A stretch of DNA of 64,000 nt from the NCBI GenBank assembly GCA_027493445.1, contig JAOSKU010000001.1, positions 2,252,822 through 2,316,821 on the forward strand. The letters run 5' to 3'. The stretch is from Thermoleophilia bacterium (GTDB lineage Bacteria; Actinomycetota; Thermoleophilia; RBG-16-64-13). The position numbers and the translations under genes are program-made. The notes under the pieces were generated by a model. That model worked only from the letters and a program-made list of their open reading frames with translations. It did not search any database and had not been told where the DNA came from. Positions 55,094 through 61,873 of this stretch are shown here, one piece after another; position 1 is the stretch's first letter, and each line of letters begins with the position of its first letter.

Positions 55094-55678
55094 GTGGAAC
55101 ATCGGGCCCCGCTCGACGACCCGCGCCTGGACACGTCGGCCTGGCGCGTGTTCGGCCGGCGGCTGCCGCGCAGATGGAGCCTGTACTTCCGGGTGGTAGC
55201 CGCTCTGCTGCTGCTGGGCTCCCTGGGTTGGTGGTTCACCCGCGACGTCACGTACATCGGCAACGTAAAGGCCTCCGGCCTGGATGCGGTCGCCGCCGGC
55301 TACCGGGCTCCCCTGAGAGAGCTGGGCCAGGACTTCGCCACGCTGGTGAACCGGCTTACCGAGAAGGGCTACGCCTGGCAGGCGGGCGCCCTTCCGGCCC
55401 TGCGCACGGCCGACGCCCTAGCGAAGGAAGAGCGCCGTCTCTACCTGGCCCTGGCGATGCTCGAAGTCAAGAAGGGGGGAGACAGCCTGGCGGACAGCCC
55501 GACAGCGCGGGAGTGCGCCGGCACTCTGGCGGCCCAGGGCTGGCGGGTGCCCGAAGGGACGCGGGGGTTGGATGGAGTGGAGACCACAGTCGGGCCCTTG
55601 CGGGGAGTCCTCACCGTAGAGACCAGACCGGAAGGCCGTGAACGGCTACTGTTGAAGATCACGCTCGCGGGTCCGTAG
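55094..55678 (+). CDS. Membrane-anchored protein of unknown function
   Basis: About 194 residues if the GTG at 55094 is used; the GTG at 55148 is an alternative. An open frame continues upstream through repeat R8, but that part reads as repeat, not protein. One helix (VVAALLLLGSLGWWF) is followed by a domain of about 150 residues (DVTYIGNVKASGLDAVAAGY, LVNRLTEKGYAWQAGALPAL) with no family I recognise. It stands between cytochrome and Rieske/b6 operons. The repeat may have replaced its original leader. Confidence 0.55.
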   Translation: MEHRAPLDDPRLDTSAWRVFGRRLPRRWSLYFRVVAALLLLGSLGWWFTRDVTYIGNVKASGLDAVAAGYRAPLRELGQDFATLVNRLTEKGYAWQAGALPALRTADALAKEERRLYLALAMLEVKKGGDSLADSPTARECAGTLAAQGWRVPEGTRGLDGVETTVGPLRGVLTVETRPEGRERLLLKITLAGP

Positions 55679-55737
55679 AACTTGCCCGCCCGCTCCGCCG
55701 GGCCCGCGGGCGACACGAGAACAAGAGCCCGGCCGCT

Positions 55738-55869
55738 TCAGCTCTTCCGGTCGGAGCGATTACGCATGATCTCCTCCCGCCAGGTCTGGATGATCCACAC
55801 GATCACGAAGATCAGGGCGATGTTGCCGAACCCCACAACGGTGAGCGTTGCGATGGTCTCCATATCCAT
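55738..55869 (-). CDS. 43-residue single-helix membrane protein
   Basis: ATG at 55869, eight bases after AAGGAG; the product MDMETIATLTVVGFGNIALI continues through one helix to a basic tail (NRSDRKS). It is last in the Rieske/b6 operon, 49 bp after subunit IV. Single-helix peptides of this size are typical of b6f-like complexes (Pet subunits), so it may be a structural subunit; that is inference. Confidence 0.6.
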   Translation of the reverse strand: MDMETIATLTVVGFGNIALIFVIVWIIQTWREEIMRNRSDRKS

Positions 55870-55918
55870 GACAGTGACTCCTTACGAGACTCGGTACGAC
55901 ATTTGAGTGCCCCCGCCA

Positions 55919-56414
55919 TCACTCGAACCCCAGGAAGCCGAGGAGGGTGAGAGTGAGGGCCACGATGGCTCCCAGGCCCGCCACGGTGTTCAGGGTGAGC
56001 CGGCCCCAGCGCCAGCGGGTGACCAGGCCCCAGTAGAAGGGCACCAGGATGAGCAAGAGGGGGAAGACGATGAAGCTGAAGCCCACCCCCAGCCAGCGGG
56101 GCACGTACTTAAGCAGCTGGTAGACGGCCAGGAAGTACCACTCAGGCTCGATGCCGGCCGGGGTGCGCAAGGGATCGGCCGGCTCACCCACGGGCATGGG
56201 CACCATGGTGGCCAGGAAGGTTAAAGCGCTCACCACCAGGGCGATGATGATGCCGAACTTGACCACCTCGTGGGGAAAGAAGAGCTCCATCTCCTCTTCG
56301 CGGTAGCCCGGGGTGGTGGGGTAGACCGTCTGGCGGGCCGGCTCGGAGGAAGCGGCCCCCGCTGGGGCTCTTTGGCGGGGGGCCGGCCGGCCCCTTTACG
56401 ATCTGCTCACTCAT
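55919..56414 (-). CDS. petD: Cytochrome b C-terminal subunit (PetD/subunit IV type), frameshifted
   Basis: The C-terminal part has three helices and the quinol-site region of subunit IV: PADPLRTPAGIEPEWYFLAV, with the PEWY motif. The N-terminal MSEQIVKGPAG lies in another frame; one extra base in the G6 run at 56377-56382 explains it, and the joined protein is about 164 residues, subunit IV length. An in-frame GTG nine bases upstream, nearer GGAGGAG, is an alternative start. Repeat R9 separates it from petB. Confidence 0.85.
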
Positions 56415-56438
56415 GGCGCACACGGTCTCCTCCCTAAC

Positions 56439-56598
56439 AGGCTGCTGAAAAACGAAACCTCGGCCGCCGGACCACACTGGGCGGCGCCATGCGTTGTCCT
56501 CAGTCGCGCCCGTAGCGCTGCTACGAGCGCTCCCTGCGTCCTAGCCTTGCGCGTACCCAGTGTACTCCGGCGGCGAAGCGTCATTCCTCAGCAGCCTC
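56439..56598. repeat. Dispersed repeat, full-length copy R9
   Basis: 160 bp, the best-preserved copy. The first ten bases AGGCTGCTGA are identical in inverted form at the other end. Inside are ACACTGGG and CCCAGTGT, then CGTAGC-GCT-GCTACG as a central hairpin. It lies between petB and petD, starting at the petB stop. Confidence 0.92.
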
Positions 56599-57252
56599 CT
56601 AGAGGGGCTCGGAGATGCCCTGCCGGCGGATCATGGAGAAGTGGGCGGCCAAGAGGATGATGATGACCGCGGGCAGGACCAGCACGTGGAGGGCGTAAAA
56701 ACGGGTCAGGGTCTCTCCCCGATCTTGCCCCCCGAGCAGGAAGAGCTGGGCGTAGCTTCCCACCAGGGGGAAGGCCCCGGCGATCTGGGTGCCCACGGTG
56801 GTGGCCCAGTAGGCCAGCTGGTTCATGGGCAGAAGGTAGCCGGAGAAGCCGAAAAAGACGGTGACGAAGAAGAGCAAGACCCCGGAGACCCAGGTGAACT
56901 CCCGCGGGGGCCTGTAAGCGGAGATGAAGAAGACTTTCAGCAGGTGCAAGGTGGCCATGAAGATCATGACGTTGGCCGTCCAGGCGTGCAGCCCCCGCAC
57001 GAAGGCGCCGAAGGGCACCTCCTCCATGATGCGAAGCACGCTGGTGTAGGCCTCGGCCAGGGTGGCCTTGTAGTAGAAGGCCAGAAGGATGCCGGTGAGA
57101 GCCTGGACACTGAAGCAGACGAAGGTGATGCCCCCGAAGCAGTTGGTCCAGTTCAGATGAGCCGGGATGCGCTTGTTGAGCTGATACTCCAAAGGCTCGC
57201 GCAGGCGATAGCGGCGGTCCAGGTAGCGGAAGAGGCGGGCGGCCAGGTCCAT
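56599..57252 (-). CDS. petB: Cytochrome b6-type subunit
   Basis: 217 residues with four helices and two pairs of heme-binding histidines (RGLHAWTANVMIFMATLHLL and FYALHVLVLPAVIIILLAAH). NCFGGITFVCFSVQALTG carries the cysteine that, in b6 and Bacillus-type complexes, binds an extra covalent heme c(i/n). This marks a b6f-like quinol oxidase site with split cytochrome b. It follows the Rieske gene by five bases. Menaquinol should be the donor. Confidence 0.93.
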   Translation of the reverse strand: MDLAARLFRYLDRRYRLREPLEYQLNKRIPAHLNWTNCFGGITFVCFSVQALTGILLAFYYKATLAEAYTSVLRIMEEVPFGAFVRGLHAWTANVMIFMATLHLLKVFFISAYRPPREFTWVSGVLLFFVTVFFGFSGYLLPMNQLAYWATTVGTQIAGAFPLVGSYAQLFLLGGQDRGETLTRFYALHVLVLPAVIIILLAAHFSMIRRQGISEPL

Positions 57253-57256
57253 CTTT

Positions 57257-57730
57257 TTAGCTCACCGTCCCTTCCACGAAGAGCAGGTCCCCTTCCACCA
57301 CCACTTTGAGCTCTACCAGGGGGAGGGCGGGGGCCGGCGAGGACCGTGCCGTCCGGAGCGAACACCCCCGCGTGGCAGGGGCAGAAGAAGTCCTTCTCCT
57401 CCACCCGCCACTTGACGATGCAGCCGAAGTGGGTGCAGGCCAGATAGAAGGCCTTGGGGGTGGAGTCCGCTTGCAGGATGAGGGCGGCCGGGGCTTCTAA
57501 GTAGTCGAAGAAGAGGGCCTCCCCCAGGGGGGTGAGGGTCGAGAGCTGGCCCACCTGCTGCTTGGGCTGCACCTCGGCTTGGGCCACCGGGTAGGCGTAG
57601 CGCACGATGGGGGCCAGCAGACCGCCCAGGCCCAGAGCCCCGGCCAGGCCGAGCAGATAGGTGAGGAAGGCCCGGCGGGAGAGGCCGGCGTTGCCCTGCT
57701 GCGGGCTCCGGGGGGGAGCGGCTCAGGCAT
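57257..57730 (-). CDS. Rieske iron-sulfur protein (two frameshifts)
   Basis: The [2Fe-2S] motifs CTHFGCIV and CPCHAG are intact. The N-terminal anchor (RRAFLTYLLGLAGALGLGGL) needs one base added to the G7 run at 57710-57716. The C terminus needs one base removed from the G5 run at 57329-57333, after which it continues GPALPLVELKVVVEGDLLFV to a TAA at 57257. The repaired protein is about 157 residues, normal for a membrane Rieske subunit. The ATG at 57730 overlaps the upstream seven-heme gene by eight bases. Two errors in one short gene between intact partners argue for sequencing artefact. Confidence 0.85.
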
Positions 57731-59009
57731 GCTCGTCCTCCTGAGGCTCGGGGGTGGGCGCAGGAGCGCCCGCGGAGACATCACCGGGCGAAGGCGGCTC
57801 AGGCGGCCCGGAAGACGGGGCCCCACCGCCCGCATGCTTCCTGGCCGCCAACCGGCGCAGTGGTTTGGGCACCAGGAAGTCCGACTCGGGCGTCTTCGCG
57901 ATGCTTACCGGGCGCAACGGGTTCGGCAGCAACCCGGCCTCGAAGAGCAGGAGGCCGACCATGGACATGCTGAGCAGCAGGTAGCTGATCCAGACGGTCG
58001 TGGGCCCGATCTCATGCGCCCCTGCTTCGGAGTGCAGGACGTCGCGAACGATGAGGTAGACCACGTAGGCGTCGGACACGACCACGGCGGCCGCGATGAG
58101 CCGCAACGCGACGCTGGAGAAGAAACGCTCTTTGTCGCGCCCCCGCAGGATGACGGCAGCCATGAAGAGGAGGAATAGGAAGCCGAAAAGACCGACCGGG
58201 AAGAGGCTGGCCCGCGCCGCGGCGGTGGAGGCCGTGAACTCGGGCACGCGCGCGAAGTGGCAGCCCTTGCAGGCTTTGGCCACCGTGGGCTCCTGATGAC
58301 AGGCCAGGCAGGTGTCCTTCTCGATCTTGTCGTACGCCACGCCGTCGATGGTGGCCCCCTGGGCGGCCAACCGCCAGTGCTGGTTCCGCCAGACGGCCGT
58401 GTCGATCTTGGGTGCACCGGGGTGCTCCCGGCCGGAAGGCTCGATGGGGAGGAAGAGTATGGGAGCGATATCGCCCGTGTGGCAGCTGTCGCAGAACTGA
58501 GGATCAGCCGCCGCCTGGGGCTTCTCGGGGCCTACGAGCTGGGAGCCGTGGACCAGACCGCTGTGGCAGTCGGCGCAGTTGAGATTGGCCACATTCAAGT
58601 GGAAGTCGTGCGGAAAAGCGATGCCCTCGACGACGATGTCGGACGGGTAGCGCGGGTCCGTGGGATTACGCACGTACTCGTGGCACTGCAGACAGGCCGA
58701 GCGTAGAACGAGCTTGGCCGCTTCAGGCTTGCGCTCGGTCTCTCCCGCTGCGAACTGAGTCAGCTTGATGAAAGAGTAGATCTTACCCTTGGTGTAGCCA
58801 ACCGCGCCCGGATCGAAGTGGCAGTCGACGCAGGTTACGCCGTACGTCTTGTGCGTCGAGTCCTCCCACGTGACCTCGTAGGGTTGGATGAGGTGACAGC
58901 TCGAGCAGAAGCTCGATTTCGACGTTTCTCTGAAGCCCCAGGCAGTAGCCAGGACCAGAAGAACGACACCCGACAAGGCTATCCAGGCTATGCGCCGGCG
59001 CAGATCCAC
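57723..59009 (-). CDS. Seven-heme NapC-like cytochrome with C-terminal membrane helices
   Basis: 428 residues from the GTG at 59009 (GGGGGA before it); an ATG at 59063 would add an unlikely leader. One N-terminal helix leads to CSSCH, CVDCH, CLQCH, CADCH, CDSCH, CLACH and CKGCH. After them come three more helices (LFPVGLFGFLFLLFMAAVIL, LRLIAAAVVVSDAYVVYLIV and a third) and a Pro-rich tail. Its gene leads the Rieske-petB-petD operon and overlaps the Rieske gene, so it probably replaces cytochrome f or c1 as electron acceptor of the complex. This layout, hemes between membrane parts, is unusual. Confidence 0.85.
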   Translation of the reverse strand: MDLRRRIAWIALSGVVLLVLATAWGFRETSKSSFCSSCHLIQPYEVTWEDSTHKTYGVTCVDCHFDPGAVGYTKGKIYSFIKLTQFAAGETERKPEAAKLVLRSACLQCHEYVRNPTDPRYPSDIVVEGIAFPHDFHLNVANLNCADCHSGLVHGSQLVGPEKPQAAADPQFCDSCHTGDIAPILFLPIEPSGREHPGAPKIDTAVWRNQHWRLAAQGATIDGVAYDKIEKDTCLACHQEPTVAKACKGCHFARVPEFTASTAAARASLFPVGLFGFLFLLFMAAVILRGRDKERFFSSVALRLIAAAVVVSDAYVVYLIVRDVLHSEAGAHEIGPTTVWISYLLLSMSMVGLLLFEAGLLPNPLRPVSIAKTPESDFLVPKPLRRLAARKHAGGGAPSSGPPEPPSPGDVSAGAPAPTPEPQEDEHA

Positions 59010-59088
59010 GGAATCCCCCAACGAGCAACGGTATTGGCATACCGAGCCGACCGCCTCTGCCATCCGCGGCCGGCCCCAAAGTCAGCAG

Positions 59089-59118
59089 ATGCTAACACCT
59101 CGAGCGCGGTTTAGTCGA
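59089..59118 (-). promoter_or_regulatory. Candidate promoter of the Rieske/b6 operon
   Basis: On the minus strand TCGACT (59113-59118), 18-bp spacer and TAGCAT (59089-59094). Both hexamers match the consensus at four of six positions. The start would lie near 59082, about 70 bp before the GTG at 59009. Confidence 0.4.
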
Positions 59119-59197
59119 GTCCGCGAACGAGATAACTTTCACGAGGCTCGGCCGAACCAGCCGCTGGCGTCCCGCGCAGACTCCTACTCCTGCGGAG

Positions 59198-60262
59198 TCA
59201 CTGCCCCTGTATCTCGGCAATCAAAGCCTCCGCGTCGGCGATGGGCACGAGCCCCAGGCCCTCCTGCGCGAGACGCACCGCCTCCCGGAGCTCGGACACG
59301 GCTTCGGCCTTGTCGCCGCCCTGTGCCAGCGCCACTCCAAGGTTGTAGTGGGCCAGAGGATGATCGGGAGCATCGGCGATGGCCTGACGGAAGGCGTCGA
59401 CCGCCTCCTCGTAGTGTCCCAGCCGGAGCAAGGTGATACCCATGTCGGTGCGCACATTCGTATCCGAAGGCCGGAGTTGGAGCACTCGCCGGTAGTACTC
59501 CACGGACTCCAGGTACTCGCCTTGCGTGGAAGCCAGATTCCCCAGGTTGGCCAGGGCCTCGACGTCATCGGGGTTCGACTGCAAACGGCTCTCGTAATGC
59601 TCCCTGAGCTTTTCCGGGCTGATCCCGAGAGCCTGCAGGACCACCGCGTCGTCGACCACAGGCAGGTCGGCAAGCGCGCTTTGCGCCGGTCGGTTAGCGT
59701 AGAGGTAGATGGTCGCCGCCGCAAGCACCACGACCAGGAGCCCGAGGAACGCCGCCAGGCCCTCCTCCCGAAGCCACTCCATGGGCGTGCGCCGCCGGAC
59801 CCTGAGATGATCGAGCTTCCCTTCGAACCGATAGGCGTACATGCCCAGCGCCTCCGCCCGCAGGAGCATGTTGAGGTCGTTGGTCACCACGGTAGCTCGC
59901 ACCCCCGGCTCCCGATTGACCTCGTAGGCCAAGGCGAGAATTTTGTCGTCGGTGCGGCGCAGATCTAGGCCCGGTGGAGCGTCGGGGAACTCCGAGGTGG
60001 AGTCGACCCGCAGGAGGGAGCCGTTCTCCAGCCGAACCCCGTCGAGCAGGCGGCCGTTCCGAGAGACTTCGAAGAGCAGGCGCGTGGCCTTCCGACCGTG
60101 GTAACGGACCCGAGCGTCGGTCCGGCGCTGCTTCAGCTTGTCGAGCTCCTGGAGCACGACGGCCGGCACCACGACCTCCGCGCCCGAGAAGCTGTTGATG
60201 ACTTCGGGGTCGTTGAGAAGGGCGTTCGTATCAACGACATAGACTCTGGGAGCAACAGCCAT
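59198..60262 (-). CDS. PIN-domain protein fused to membrane helix and TPR repeats
   Basis: 354 residues. The first 150 are a PIN-like nuclease domain (YVVDTNALLNDPEVI, LQELDKLKQRR, RRTDDKILALAYE, VVTNDLNMLLRAEALG) with the acidic residues of the PhoH-associated PIN type. One helix (GLAAFLGLLVVVLAAATIYL) follows, then four to five TPRs. The PIN domain would face the cytoplasm and the TPRs the outside, or the reverse. The combination is rare, and no antitoxin gene is adjacent, so a simple toxin role is unlikely. The ATG at 60262 lacks a good ribosome site. Confidence 0.78.
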   Translation of the reverse strand: MAVAPRVYVVDTNALLNDPEVINSFSGAEVVVPAVVLQELDKLKQRRTDARVRYHGRKATRLLFEVSRNGRLLDGVRLENGSLLRVDSTSEFPDAPPGLDLRRTDDKILALAYEVNREPGVRATVVTNDLNMLLRAEALGMYAYRFEGKLDHLRVRRRTPMEWLREEGLAAFLGLLVVVLAAATIYLYANRPAQSALADLPVVDDAVVLQALGISPEKLREHYESRLQSNPDDVEALANLGNLASTQGEYLESVEYYRRVLQLRPSDTNVRTDMGITLLRLGHYEEAVDAFRQAIADAPDHPLAHYNLGVALAQGGDKAEAVSELREAVRLAQEGLGLVPIADAEALIAEIQGQ

Positions 60263-60333
60263 GGAGGGATGGTAGCACAGGCGAGGCATCGTCTCCGTGC
60301 AGGGAAAAGTGCCCGAGACGCGACCATCTGCGG

Positions 60334-60486
60334 GAGCCATTTTCCCCGGCCGCCGCGGCCGCACTGGGCGGCCCGATGCGGTGACTCAGTCGCATCCGTA
60401 GCCTCCGCCGGGCGCGCCCGCTCCCTGCGTCTTTACCCCGCCCGCACCCAGCGCACCCTGGCGGCGAAGCGTCGTCCTAGCGGCTG
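60334..60486. repeat. Dispersed repeat, full-length copy R10 (diverged)
   Basis: About 153 bp with GGAGCCATTTTCCCCGGCCG at one end and, on the other strand, AGCCGCTAGGACGACGCTTC at the other. The core CGCTCCCTGCGTCTTTACCC is kept but the central hairpin is degenerate. It contains the stop codon of the NlpC/P60 gene. Confidence 0.8.
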
Positions 60487-61841
60487 GAGGTATCCTCGGG
60501 TAGCTCCGTGAAGGCCACCCGCCGGATGTGGGTGAGGTCGCCGCGCTCCGAAAGGCGGCTGATCTTGACGACGTCGCCGGTACGCGGAGCGTGGACGAAG
60601 AGATCGTCGCCCATGTAGAGACCCACGTGGTGCACCGGATCACCGAAGAAGACCAGGTCGCCCGGCTGGATGGCGTTGAGCGGCACCTCGAACCCCGTGA
60701 GCGCCTGGTAACCCGAGTAGTGGGGCAGGTAAAGACCGTGCTGCATGAAGACATACTGGATGAGGCCGGAGCAGTCGAAGCCGCTCGGAGTGGCGCCGCC
60801 CCACACATAGGGGACGCCCAGGTAGCGCAGGGCCGTCTTCACGATCTCATTGGCGTCACCCACCATGTAGCTGCCGATATCGACGCCCGCGGGCACGAGG
60901 TCGCCGGCGATCTGACGCTGCTGATCGACCAGAGCGCGGATCTCGGCGCTCAGCTGATCGATATAGGCCTGCTTGGCAGCCAGCTTGGCCTCGATGAGAG
61001 CCTTCTGCTCCTCCAGGCTGCGCGAGGCCGTGGTGACCTGGTAGAGCTCCCGCGAGAGCTGATCCAGCAGGCGATCGCCGCGGGCGCGCAAGGAGCCGAC
61101 CTGGTCCAGGCGCTCCCGGTCGCTGCGAGTGATCGATAGGATCAGGCTGATTCGCTTGATGAAGTCGGACATGTCGGTGGTGGCCAGCAGGACCTCGAGG
61201 GCCGAAGTGCCGCTCTTGTAGGCGCCGACGATGCGCTCCTGCAGGACTTCGCTGGCGGCGTCGAGCTCCTGCCGCGTGAGATCGAGCTCACGCTGGAGCC
61301 GGGCGACATGCTGCCGGGCCTCCTCGAGCTGGAGCACCCGCAGGTTGTACTCCTCGACCGTGGTATTGAGGTCCTGGTCGATGTCGTCGAGCTCGATCGC
61401 AGCCCGGTACACCTCCATCTGCTTGGCCGAGATCTTGCCCGACAACGCCTCGAGCTCACGCAGCCGTTCCAGGGCCTCGGGGGACGGCCCGGGACGGATC
61501 GTAGTCGTGGTGGTCGAGATCGGCGGCGGCAGGGTGGTCGTGGTCGTATCCGGCGCCAAAGTGGTGGTGGTACCCTCGGTGGGGGTCACCGCGCCGGCCG
61601 GGGCCGTGGTGTCGGTGCTACCCGCAATCGGGTCCGAGAGCGCCGGGCTCGGATTCTCGGCCGCACCGGGCTCGGCGAACGCCGTCCCCGTGAAAAGCAC
61701 GAGAAGCACTACGAACGCCGCGGCGGCCACACGAGCGGCCCCGCCAAGGCGCTTCTCATGGATGAGCCGAGCGGACTCCGGCGCTTTGACTTTCCTGGAT
61801 CTTCTCTCTACTCGCTTCACGCGCGCATCATCATAATCCAT
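60477..61841 (-). CDS. NlpC/P60 peptidoglycan hydrolase with coiled coil
   Basis: 454 residues. A signal helix (VAAAAFVVLLVLFTGTAFA) and Thr-rich linker lead to a long coiled coil (about 125-320) and a C-terminal NlpC/P60 domain. The catalytic Cys is in SGFDCSGLIQYVFMQ, the His in HVGLYMGDDLFVHA. This RipA/CwlO-like layout cleaves peptide stems of the cell wall, and the coiled coil usually docks on FtsEX. The start ATG at 61841 follows GAGGGCG. Its stop lies in repeat R10. Confidence 0.9.
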   Translation of the reverse strand: MDYDDARVKRVERRSRKVKAPESARLIHEKRLGGAARVAAAAFVVLLVLFTGTAFAEPGAAENPSPALSDPIAGSTDTTAPAGAVTPTEGTTTTLAPDTTTTTLPPPISTTTTTIRPGPSPEALERLRELEALSGKISAKQMEVYRAAIELDDIDQDLNTTVEEYNLRVLQLEEARQHVARLQRELDLTRQELDAASEVLQERIVGAYKSGTSALEVLLATTDMSDFIKRISLILSITRSDRERLDQVGSLRARGDRLLDQLSRELYQVTTASRSLEEQKALIEAKLAAKQAYIDQLSAEIRALVDQQRQIAGDLVPAGVDIGSYMVGDANEIVKTALRYLGVPYVWGGATPSGFDCSGLIQYVFMQHGLYLPHYSGYQALTGFEVPLNAIQPGDLVFFGDPVHHVGLYMGDDLFVHAPRTGDVVKISRLSERGDLTHIRRVAFTELPEDTSSR

Positions 61842-61873
61842 CTGGCGCCCTCGTGAAAGAACGAACGATCCCG

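Noticed and set aside
5998..60486. CRISPR array or insertion sequence as explanation of the repeats
   Set aside because: The copies are dispersed, not evenly spaced, have no spacers, and contain no transposase frame.
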